Of a stretch of 64,000 nt of DNA, positions 23,601-34,600 are shown piece after piece. Where the stretch lies: contig OY720103.1 in assembly GCA_963082875.1 (NCBI GenBank), positions 10,912,001 to 10,976,000 of the forward strand, written 5' to 3'. Position 1 is the stretch's first letter; every line of letters begins with the position of its first letter. The DNA comes from Corella eumyota. Its lineage: Eukaryota; Chordata; Ascidiacea; Phlebobranchia; Corellidae. The notes under the pieces were generated by a model. It saw nothing but the letters and a program-made list of their open reading frames with translations, did not search any database and was not told the DNA's origin. A program made the position numbers and the translations under genes.

Positions 23601-26065
23601 GTAACGTAAACCTTAAGGATAAACAAAAAATAACACACTTACCATGGTCTTTAATGATGGTTTAAAGTAGCCCAAAAACAACGGGGATTCATATCCTTGC
23701 GTTTCACGATATTGTACAGGTAGTCCATCGTATTTGTCGTCCAACAACGTCGCTTGGATCGCGCATGCGCCGTACTCGTCCTGCGAGCTTTTTTCACCTG
23801 GAATATGACGTCATAGTTAGGGGTTGTGAAGTCATACATTGTGCCAAAATTTAGTGATTTTAAGGGTTTTATTATTGTAGAGGCAACTTTCTTAATATTT
23901 AAATTAAAGTGCTATTAATTATTAATGTTAATATGTTATTAAGATTAATTAGGTAATTTTCTTGGCAAAAATTCGTCGGTAGCGCGCAAAAAAACGATTA
24001 ATAATATTTAAAATGAAATGCAAGTCGCTTATTTAAAATGCAAGTCGCTTATTTTCTATCCGCAACAAAATAACATTAGTTTATTAGATTAAGATATACT
24101 GTATATAAACATAAACACAAAACTTAATGAATCGGTGTAAGTCTCATGGGTATAATATGGTTATACTGGGTTGAACTTTGTATATCTATAACACTTGTGT
24201 TTTTTGGCGTTGGTTATAATTATTTATGTGGTGTTTGCAACAATATAAACTGCAAAAAGGTAGTAGTTCATTTAAACATTGACCCTAAATTTCGGTAAAA
24301 TGTTGTTTTCGAAATTTTGCGTCAACATTCGGTGAAATGAATTTTAGTAATGTAGGTAAAATAGGGTTATATATTTTATTATGACATCATAGGAAAGCAT
24401 TTGTGACGCATATGTGGCATCTTTGATAGATTGTTAGACGTTAATCAATTGGTATATATGGTACACACAAAACAATTAAAAAAAATCAAAATAACGTTTT
24501 TTTTAATTTCGGTTAACGATTAAAAAATTGAACACTGTATTTATATAAGCATAACTACGCAAAACAGCATGATATAAACCGTATATAAGTTATAAGTACC
24601 CATATAAACACATATTCACAATAGGCTTGTATGTACTGCTGTCTTTTAATCGATTTAACTTCTAATTCCCTTGAGTTTTAATTTAGTTTCAACCAATTAC
24701 ATTACAGCAATAGTGTTTGGTTTATAAGGCTATATGTACTCTATAAATATAGTGTTTATTTTTTCGAGAATCCAAGTTTAAATATTAGATTTTAAATTCT
24801 AACGATTTTTTATTTGAAACTCCCTGCGTTATCAAATGCAAACAGAAATATCATTAATCTTTGCTTTATAAATTAAACATAAGAGGGTTATTTTACCATT
24901 AATCATTTATAGTTTAACGTTCATTTTAACGCTGTAATGTTTACTGAACTTGGGTGAATGTAAATAACGTTGAAATGAAAGTTGGTTTAGTAACGGGCTA
25001 TAACTTTAAATTTTTTAACTTCACGATTTGTTGTATGATATAAAATCGGTTAAAAGCGTTATTTATTAGAATTATTACTGAATTTATAACGCCAGACTTA
25101 AAAATTTCTATAAAAATTCGTAAAACAACGTTTAAAAAGCACAACAAAATTGATGCTGTACCACAATGTCATGGGTTCGACCCCCGCTGCTTCCATTTTA
25201 TAATTTCATTAAGTTAACTGCTGGCGGAACTAAAAAAAAAACAAAACTAGCAAAGGCAACTCGAGACTGGGTTAGGGCAAAAAAGAGTCGCCCTTCCCAC
25301 ATTGAAGATAAATAATTAATAATTTAACCCACCTATCCACATATGTAGGTCGTATGAGAGTTTTCCACTTTTCGGGTCTTCCTTAGTATTAAGAACGATG
25401 TAGGAATCTCCGCTGTAGAAAGTTCCGAAACTACTCTTGTCGACTGGAGCCATCTCAAAGTTTTCAATTCTCCATATCTGTGATATAAGGTTAGTTTATA
25501 TACTTATATGATATATGGTTTAACTACATGATATCATGGGTTCAATCCCCACTGCTCCCAAGCTTTAGTGTCTTTAAGTAAGGCACTATAAACAGTATGA
25601 ACTTCTGCTGAGAGAACACTTAATCAGCAGCTTAATTATAGGTAAATACAATCTATAATATCCCAAACTGACAAAGGCAACTCGAGACTGGGTCAGGGTA
25701 AAAAATGTTACCTTATGTTTAGGCTGTTAAGTTGACCTTCCCACATCGAGGATAAATAAATATATAAAGAAAAATAACGCATATATATATTGTCCTATAA
25801 CATATAGGAAAATCTTAGCCTTTTAAATGCCGATATTTGACATATAAATTGACATTTAAGCTTTCAAATCGTTACTAGCGTAATTACCAAAACTTTAAAA
25901 TTGTTGATATTTTTACCCGGCCTCATTTTAATAAAATTTCCAAATAAGCGAATTGATATTAAACGTATAATGACGTAATAGTTTATTATTAAATAAGGGC
26001 GTATATTGGTCTGCACAAAAAATTGAATGCAGTTTTTAAAATGTTACCTGCAAATTGGGCTTCAT
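17677..26065 (-). CDS. GSN: Gelsolin, six gelsolin repeats, cytosolic form
   Basis: Calcium-regulated actin severing and capping protein. Sixteen exons give 710 aa: 26048-26065, 25333-25477, 23643-23797, 23019-23183, 22662-22799, 22450-22551, 21862-22003, 21040-21183, 20519-20679, 20151-20378, 19899-20020, 19574-19707, 19017-19168, 18531-18681, 17977-18125, 17677-17703. The first coding exon holds only MKPNLQ, joined to IWRIENFE, matching the first repeat of vertebrate gelsolin. YGDS-like and DLHMWIG motifs start repeat 1; IFIWKGKG marks repeat 3; VWRIEG and [11 protein letters not shown] mark repeat 4; FLWSGKG marks repeat 5; IYVWIG marks repeat 6. No signal peptide and no villin headpiece are present; the protein ends DWDHEIWA. 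A further upstream coding exon cannot be excluded, because the reading frame before the first ATG stays open for several codons. Many introns and splice acceptors carry TGACATCA-type motifs. Confidence 0.93.
17795..17925 (-). repeat. Family-B repeat
   Basis: In the last gelsolin intron, shortened in the middle. Confidence 0.65.
18195..18390 (+). repeat. Two tandem SINE head fragments
   Basis: In a gelsolin intron. Two B boxes occur about 85 bases apart (GGTTTGAACCCCAG and GTTTGATTCCCAC), each with a weakened A-box part. No tail. Confidence 0.6.
18735..18930 (-). repeat. Family-B repeat, near full length
   Basis: In a gelsolin intron. Both the GGGCAGGCTATCTGCTACTAG end and the tail ATAATGGGGCTTAGTGGAC are present, making it one of the two most complete copies. 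Confidence 0.75.
19790..19892. repeat. AAATTTACCCC tandem repeat
   Basis: About five imperfect units of 20-25 bases built on (A)AATTTACCCC in a gelsolin intron. Confidence 0.75.
20430..20515. repeat. TGACATCA motif cluster
   Basis: TGACATCA at 20442, 20474 and 20490 and CGACATCA at 20506, directly downstream (in gelsolin sense) of the donor at 20519. A fifth weaker GACATC lies at 20459. Confidence 0.65.
21560..21785 (-). repeat. SINE copy
   Basis: In a gelsolin intron. Well-kept body and tail; the head is missing beyond GACCTTATGCATT. Confidence 0.85.
22850..22950 (-). repeat. Family-B fragment
   Basis: In a gelsolin intron. Only the TTTGTGGTGCGCAAGTAAATTA core and weak flanks remain. Confidence 0.5.
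23363..23625 (+). repeat. SINE copy, full length
   Basis: In a gelsolin intron. A good A box and a near-consensus B box GTTCGATCCCCAC are present. Confidence 0.88.
25150..25318 (+). repeat. SINE copy, internally deleted
   Basis: In a gelsolin intron. GGTTCGACCCCCGCTGC is kept; much of the body is gone and the tail is present. Confidence 0.75.
25515..25762 (+). repeat. SINE copy
   Basis: In the first gelsolin coding intron. The A box is eroded; the body and the CCCACATCGAGGATAAAT tail are complete. Confidence 0.85.
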
Positions 26066-27327
26066 TTTTAAGTTTCTTTTTTGATTTAAACAAAAATTAA
26101 ACAATTTTTCTATAAAATAATAGCATATATAGGTTAAGTTTTATTTATTTAAAAGTTGGACTTTTATATTTAGTTTTTTCGCGCATTTATGATAATAATA
26201 ATAAAAAGATATACAATAAAAATTTCAATAATGCGACGGAAAAAATTAACCAAATTTAATGTAGTAAATGTTAATGTTTACATATAGATTCTATAATATA
26301 TTATGCCATTTTTTTAGTAAAAAATTTTAGTAAAAATATTGGTAAACCGTTTGTTATTCTACAAAAAATAATAAAAAAAAATTTTTTTTTCTCCCTTAAA
26401 AAATAGCGCATTAATCTGGGTTTAACCCATGTTAAAAACATGAATCATCTGATCATATCACTTTATAAACCGTAAACTTTAAAAATCTTATTATGTTGTT
26501 ACGCTATAGTGAATATATAAGTAATTCTGTTACTTTACTTGAGAACATACTGGCAGTGGTTTATTTAATTTAAAAATATGTTAAATCTTTGGTATGTAAA
26601 CATGAAAATGTTGTTAAAAAACAATTTGTCATTTAAATGCGGATGATATGCTTTAACATTTACATATTCAATCGTCTGTAACATTTATGCTAATTAATTT
26701 TAATTTAATAAAAAAAAAATATTTTTAAAAAATGCCAATTTTTACCCCACTATTTTACACTGTTTCTAACTTTAATAATTTAACCAATATATTTAAAGTT
26801 TTATGTATACGTCTGCCTGTTCTCTGTCTACTTATTAAATATCGAGTTTTTTACGTGCCTACGCATATTTATATTCTATAGCCTTAAGGCTATTTTAACC
26901 TAACATTTACTGCTTAAAAGATATTGATAAATTTAACATTAAACCAAATACATTTGACATTAAAATCTTATACTAACTAAGAGGTTATCTGATTATGTTT
27001 GGTATCAAAATATAAGTTGAACTTTACGTTTTTACGTAGACTAGTACGCGTTAGAACGTCAAAAAAAGTTGTTTTTTAAGCTTATTTTTCCCCTTTTTCT
27101 TTTCTTGTTACGTTATCACGATTTTGTAACAATTTTAAACCTATTTAAGTTTGAATATCTTGTTAAAAACGCCTATTTCTTTCTTGTTAAGCGTTGAAAT
27201 TAGTTTATCTTAATGTCTGGCAGTCTGGTACTAAATTAAAACAAAAAGGTTTTATTTATCGACCCGGCTTAAACAGCAAAAAGAGAATCAATTACCGAAA
27301 CGAAAAAGGCAAAGGTCTCTTCAATTT

Positions 27328-27337
27328 ATGACGTCAT
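27328..27337. promoter_or_regulatory. CRE-type palindrome ATGACGTCAT
   Basis: Perfect 10-base palindrome containing TGACGTCA, the CREB/ATF consensus, in the spacer upstream of both gelsolin and the VWA-EGF-ZP gene. Function is inferred from the motif only. Confidence 0.4.
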
Positions 27338-28144
27338 TATCATTTTATCTACGGCGTAAAAAGTCAGACGTGAGACTTGTAACTTTTCGGTAATTTTTTT
27401 GACAAGGTTTTGGTTTTTTTCTTAACTTAAGCCTATTTCTGATAATGTAATCCAGCAAATGTTGATATAAACGCCCCAAATTATACAAACCAATATGACT
27501 AATCTAACTTTCCGCCTTTACAAAAGCTCTAACTTTGTTTTTTTTTTACAAAATCGCTGATTTGAAAACTTAATTTAATTTTTTCTTTAAGCAACCGATA
27601 CAGGAAATAATGATGTCATATTTACCCAAAATAACCACGTGACTACTTCGTGTTTTGTTTATATTTTCATTGTTTTTGTATAATAGCCCTCAAAATTTGT
27701 ATGGAAAATACCTTTAAAACATGCTATTCAAGTTTTAAATTTGCGGCTAATTTAAATACTTAAGTATTTGACTAATATTTAAGTAAATATTGTAGATTTT
27801 TAAGTATTTACTTTTTTATTTAATTGTTATTAAACTGCATTTAAAACTACGCTAAAAAAGGCAAAATTCAAAAAAGGCAAAATTCTCAACTCTTTTTAAT
27901 TAGTCTAAATGTAATCTCTGGCATGTTTTAAATCATTTAATTGATTTTGGCATTTTTTCCGGTCGCATTGTTGTAATATTAATTGTATATCGTATTTATT
28001 ATTTACTTTTATCAATGCGCGAAAAACCAAAATAAATAAATAAATAAAAAATCTAAATAATCATTCAAACTAACTAATGTTTTCTTTTAACACAGTTTCA
28101 ATGTTTTGAGTTCTTAAACCGGATGTTTTGAAACGTATTTAAGG

Positions 28145-28158
28145 AAGTGACGTCACTT
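28145..28158. promoter_or_regulatory. CRE-type palindrome AAGTGACGTCACTT
   Basis: Perfect 14-base palindrome about 450 bases upstream of the VWA-EGF-ZP start codon. The flanking GGAAGTGACGTCAC also fits a joint ETS and CRE site. Confidence 0.45.
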
Positions 28159-28479
28159 ACCACCTCTTCTACGTAATTTAAAAATCTTAAACATTAATCT
28201 ATCTGCTGATTTCTGAGACTTTTACTTAAAATATTTTGCGCAAAGTTTTTTTGCAAAAAATCGTAGTTAATTTTTTCTACGCAACTGTTGTTATTAATTA
28301 GGTGTAGTTTACATAATTGATGAACAAAAAAACGTTAATTTATTTTTTTTTCTTCGTTTAAATCTAAAAAACTAAATATAAAACACCCCGCTATAGTTTT
28401 TATATATATTTATATAGACACCCTTTCACATTTTAGACTCTTATTTTCCCTTTTATTTAGGCCTTGAAACTTGTTAATG

Positions 28480-28610
28480 GTTGTCGAAGGGTTATTTCGC
28501 CTTAAGCCGTCCACGTGGTATGGAATCCTCGCTCGGCGTTGATTGGATGGCATTCCAGAGTTTAAAATTGACCTAAACACGTGCTCATTTTAGTTCATTG
28601 TTCGGTGACA
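28480..28610 (+). promoter_or_regulatory. Putative proximal promoter of VWA-EGF-ZP gene
   Basis: Locally GC-richer stretch directly before the start codon. It contains CCACGTGG (E-box), GATTGG (inverted CCAAT box) and an inverted pair GGAATCC / CATTCC resembling TEAD sites. The transcription start was not located. Confidence 0.35.
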
Positions 28611-31600
28611 ATGGAAAGGAATAGGTTAGTGGAATTTCAATTTTTTTCCTTTTTTTAAAAGGAATTTTTTGTTATTTTTTTGTTATACATTTAAGGTAGT
28701 ATATTATTAACATTATATTGACTACGTTAAGCAATTATTAAGTAAAAAATAGATTTTTATAATGTTTTGTATTTTAATGTTTAATTTTATATAAAAAATA
28801 ATATTAATATATTTTTAAGAATATTCTAAGAAAATTCTAAGAAAATTAAAGTAACTTTTTTAGGAGTTTATTTCAAAAGTTCGTATTCTACTAGTATTTA
28901 GTTATTACAAAGTTATTCCGGCATTTTATTGAGTTGTTTTATTAAAATAATTGTTATTACATGAAATTTATAACAAAGTAAGATATTGAAATACAAATAA
29001 TTACAGATTTTAAACAAGTTAAAAAATGTGATAAATGTGATGCTTAAGTAAGACATAGAACTATAACTAACCTAAGACTATAAAATAAATGTGATTTTTA
29101 TATTTAAGTTTATTTTTAGTTTTTTTCTGGTGTTTTGTTTGGTGTTGGGGTTGGTGTCGGTCAATTTTTCAGGTGAGTTAAATTTTATTTTTTCTTTTAT
29201 TTATTTATTCTTATTGTGAAAAAGTTGGCAGTTTTTTGTAATAATTTATTTTTGCCCAACAATGATGCTGCTGATTAATTTTTGGCTTAGCAAAAATTTA
29301 TATTGCGTCTTAAGGGCATTATAGAATAAGAGCAGTGAGAATTGAACCCCGGACCTTATGTAGTAAAGACACAAGTGTTCTGACCATTACACCACAATGC
29401 TGACTATTACCCTTTTTTAATCTTTTAATGGTTTGTTAACCCTTACTTTGTTAAGGATTTTTTGATACAGAAGCAGTCAGGATCGAACTTAAACCTTATT
29501 TCATCTTTATTTTATTTTGTTAATCATTTTTTATTTAAAAATTTTTTTTTACTAGAATGTAATAATCCGGATCGGGATTCTAGAACAAAAGATGGTTGGT
29601 ATGAAAATGGATCAGGTGAAGAGGTTGGAGATGATGACGAGGATGCCATGACAACGAGGAGTTATGACATCATGATGGATGATGATTTAACAAGAGCAAG
29701 GAGTCCTGGAGGACCTGATGCAAGGAGACTTTATGCGGATGAGATTTTAGGAAGAGGACCCCAACCAGGAGGTAAGTTGTCAAAATATTTTGGCAAAATT
29801 TTATTGTAATTAAAAAAAAAGGATTTTTATATTATTTTTTAAAACAGTTTCTTGAAAGTAATTTTAAATTACAGGTCTCTGATTTTAAACTAAAGGTCCC
29901 CGGTTTGATACCCACTGTATATTTTTCAAACTTGCATTAAAAGTTAAATGTTTGGGCTAGTTTATAAAGTAGTTGCTTTAAAATGATTTTAAATTGCTTA
30001 AAATTTTTATTTTCGTAAATTTTGACATTTGGAAAGGTTATAAAATGTAAACTAGAGGTTCCTTAGTTTGATTCTATTTGTTTCCATGGAACCTTTTTTT
30101 AATAGTATGTTATAACTCTGGCAATATCTTGATAATATTAAAATCTTTAATTATATTTCAAACTTTTTTAGCTACTAGAGGTCTTTGGTTTGACTTCCAT
30201 TAAATCCATAGCAAAATTCATAAAATAATAGGTCGTAACTCTAGCAATGTCTTGATAATATCAAAATGTTTGATAAAATATTACGCTACTAGAGGTCTTT
30301 ATTTTAATTTTCATCGCATTCATAAAAAAAATGTATTAGGAAAAGGCTGTAACTTTTGTAATTTACCAAAATAATTGAGCTATTATTTGACAAAAGTAAA
30401 ATGCTTTTTCTATAATTTTTAAAGCAATTTTAAAACCAAATTTAAGTAAAATATTTGAATTAATCCTTCTTGTTTTTAGACTGTGTGGTTGCCCATAAAG
30501 AACTGGATTTATTATTCTTGGTCGATGTAGGCGTCCATGTTCCATTTAAGGCTATACCTCAAGTTAAAGAATTTATTAAAACAACTTTGAAGATATTTGA
30601 TGTGGAAGCCGCTAAGACAAGAGTAAGATGTTTTCTATATTATATTAATCATTAGTTTAAACAAGTCTGCATTACTGTCGGCAAATTGTCGTAATATGGT
30701 AAGAACTTTTTTGTCTGTGCTAATTTACTCACCACAAGTGGTGTTTTTTGTAGACTTATAAATTGGACATACACACATATATTACTGGCAGCGTGGGGTA
30801 GTGGTAAGAACACTTGCTACACCACACATGAGGTCGTGGGTTTAATCCCCACCGATCTCATGCTGTAGCGCCCTTGAGTAAGGCGCTATCACTTAATCAG
30901 CAGTATAATTATCGGGCAATTATAATCTATAATATTCCAAACTGCCACAGGCAACTCGAGACTGGGTCGGAGTAACTGGTGTTACTCTATGTTTTATTCG
31001 CGCATTCGACTTTCCCACATCGAGGATAAAGATATACAAAAAAAATATTTATATATTTTGTCGACTAAACTCTTTGGTGTATATATTGGTAAACCAATTC
31101 AATGGTTAAAAACATGAAAATTTTCATTTTTTAAATTTTTTAATTCTTGTTCTTGTTTCAGGTGTCTATTATAGTATCAGGTGACTCTAACTCTCCTGTC
31201 TTAGTTCTACTTACTCTGGAGCAAGGTGTTAGTCATAGAAGGATTCAGCTAACACTGGATAACTGGCAAAAACAGGGTAAAATGTTTGTTAGTTGTTGTA
31301 ACATGTGAAATCTAAATTTGAGCTGTTGTTTTATTAACATAATTTAGATACTTTTATACAAGTTAATAGCAAGCCCTACAGACTGCATTTTAATTGTCAT
31401 AATATTCACAACTTACATCTAATATTTGCCAGCGATAATTTACCTTCACACCACAAATGCAGTTTTATTTAGGGCTATAATGACCTCTTATGAGAAAATT
31501 TGGTATAACAAATATTTTAGACAATTTTTAGTTATATTTGTGATGTCTGTCATTGGCATTCAAACCCAAGACCTAAAGTTAACCAAATTTTTAGGAAAAT

Positions 31601-34600
31601 TTTTGCAATATTAAATTATTGTATTTTTAGGTTCTGGTTCCTTCCAATTGGTACCAATATTGAATAACGCTTTTGAGATAACTTTAACTCCTCCAGTAAG
31701 GGATGTACCAAGAGTAAGTTTGTAAAAATTTTGATTTTATTTGCAAGTCCTATAATGTACAAAAATTAAAAAATGTTGTGCACTTTTTGTAGTTATTGGT
31801 TATTGTTTGTATTATAATGTGTCACACAATAATTCACATATTAAGATGGCATGGTGTAGCGGTACACTTGGCTACTTGAGGTCATGGTTTCGATCCCCAC
31901 TGCTTTCATGCTGTGACGCCCTTGAGTAAGGCGCTATAAACGGTACAAGCTCCTGCTGAGCCAACACTTAATCAGCAGCATAATTATCATGCAGTTATAA
32001 TTAATAATATCCCAAACTGCCACAGGCAACTTGAGACTGGGTTGGGTAACAAATGTTACGCTATGTTTAGGTTGTAAAACTAATTAATTAATATTGCTTT
32101 TGTGCTTACAGATAATAATCATAGTAACTGCATCACCACTTACCTTATCCCAACAACTAAGTACATCAGTTCAACAACTAACAAACAACAACTTCCATTT
32201 ATTTGTTGTGTCTGTTGGCATCAATGATTTTGGGTTTCAATCCTTAGTGAGCAACCCCAGCGACCACTTAGTTGAGTTGAGTTACTTTGAGTTGGCAACT
32301 GCTGTAAGAATCAACAAGACCATAACTTCTATGTAAGTAACTTTGTTGTTTTTGTGTAAAGTTTGTAGTAAGGCCATTGAGAATTTTAGACCTAAGATCT
32401 TAGGTTTGATTCCTAGTGCTAGGTCTTAGGTTTAAATATCACTATAAGGTTTTCGGTTTGATCCCAACTGTTAGGTCTTAGGTTTAAATATCACTATAAG
32501 GTTTTCGGTTTAATCCCCACTGCTAGGTCTTAGGTTTGATTCCAAGCTTAAATTAAAACCAAATCATAAATTTCAACTATGTTAATATAATCCAACTAAA
32601 ATTGCCTGTTTACTTGTTTTAAAGACCAGAGTATGGTTGTGATGTTTGCATTCCTAACCCATGCAAGAACAATGGAATTTGTTATCTACAAAACCTAATA
32701 GCAGCTTGTCATTGTATACAGCCCTATACAGGACCTTTATGCACTACATTAGGTTTGTTTTTTATTGTTTATTGTTATACTTTATTAAAATTACGTTTAT
32801 ATGAGAGAAGGCTGACTTTACTGCCTAATAAAAGTTGCCTTTTTTTTTGTTTTTTTTGTTTTAGCGGCTTATGCTTTTTTTTTACTAGGATCTAAAGATC
32901 TTTTTAAGGCCAACTTTATAGCAATATAAAGTTATTTTATTTTTTAACCTATTTTTTTCCGCTTGGCCCCTTATAGGTAGCAGAATTTTTTAAATAACCC
33001 TATGGTATCTGCCATTAAAATGCTTATAATGCCTCTACTAATTTTAAAATGCTTATAATGCCTCTAAAGATCTACTAATTTTTTTCTATTATAAAATGTA
33101 TATTAAATTAAAACTTTTTTTAAGATCCATGTGGTTTGAACTCCTGTCCATCTTACACAATATGTCAACCTAATGGGAACACTTATATTTGCGCCGAAAA
33201 ATCATGTCAGAGTAATTCATGTTTAAATGGAGGAAGCTGTGTTAAAACTGGTACAAACTCTTTATTTTAACCACATTGTTTACCTAAAATATCCAAATTA
33301 CTTGTTATATAAGACTAGTCTTTGGTTTACACATGTTTGTAATATAGTTAATAAAGTTGTTATGTTTTAGGTAATACTGGAGCTATAAGTTGTGAGTGTA
33401 CCAAGTATTATGTTGGGCCAACATGTGAACATAGATGCCCATACTGTTATAATGGTGGAGTTTGTCGGTAAGTAGTTTTTCTACCATTACTTTAAATTAT
33501 GGTGTGGTGAAATGATAAGGACACTTGGCCTTACTACATAAGGTCTTGGGTTTGATGCCGTGGCACTCTTAAGTTAGGTGCTACAAACTGTATAAGCTTA
33601 ACTAATTGATTATCGGGCAATTATAATCTATATCATAAACTGGCAAAGTCAACTAGAGACTGGGTCAGGGTAACAAATGTTACTCTATGTTTACGTAGTG
33701 AAGTCGACCTGTCCACATCAAGGATAAAAATATACAAAAGAATAGAATAAATCAGTATTTTTACACAAAGATTTATAATATATCATAACATGGCCACTTA
33801 ACTAATTCCTATTCCTATAGGTATTCAACACAGCAAGCAACTTGTTTATGTCCAAGTGGATATGAAGGGCAGACTTGTAACACTAGAATCGAACCTTGTG
33901 TCAACTACAATTGTCCAACTGGATTGGTTTGTAAACTTGGTGTTGATGGATCTGCTCAATGTGTTAACCCATGTGATGCTCTGCCTTGCGAGTAAGTATT
34001 TGGTTTATATTTTGGTTTGGTTATTTACTGGCAGTGTGGTGTAGTGGTCAGAACACTTGCTGCACCACATGAGGTTGAGGGTTTAATTCCCACTGCTCTC
34101 TTGATGTAGCGCCCTTAAGTAAAATGATATAAACGGTATGAACTTCTGCTAAGTCAGCACTTAATCAGCAGCATAATTTTGGGCAATTATAATTTATCTT
34201 GAACTGCCACAGGCAACTTAAGACTGGGTCAGGGAAACTGTTGTTACTCTATGTTGAGGTCGTGCATTCAACCTTTTCAGATTGGGGATAGATAAATACC
34301 AAAAACAGTTCTATAAGAAGGCCAACCTTACAACCCTATCATTGTTATAACTTGTAATTCGCAACCCAGCATTTAAACACCTTATTTTATTACATTGAAA
34401 ATCTTTTTGTTACAGTCGACCTCATGGGACTTGTGTGTTAAAACTAAATGGTGAAGCAGTCTGTGTTTGTCTCAATGAAGGGGGAGTCCCTCCTACTTGT
34501 ACTGGACAAGTTAATCCATGTGCTAATGTAGTTTGCAAGTAAGTTAAATATTTAAGTTTTTTATGCTCTTGTAACAGTAAAAATTTAAACTGTTCAATTA

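Larger units (their letters stand above)
26066..28610. promoter_or_regulatory. Divergent promoter region between gelsolin and VWA-EGF-ZP gene
   Basis: A 2.5-kb AT-rich spacer between two divergent genes, with no SINE copy. It holds two perfect CRE-type palindromes (27328-27337 and 28145-28158), an E-box CACGTG near 27640 and a more GC-rich patch at 28480-28610. No exon was found. Confidence 0.5.

Noticed and set aside
17677-26065. Villin instead of gelsolin
   Set aside because: No headpiece domain follows repeat 6; the protein ends right after DWDHEIWA.
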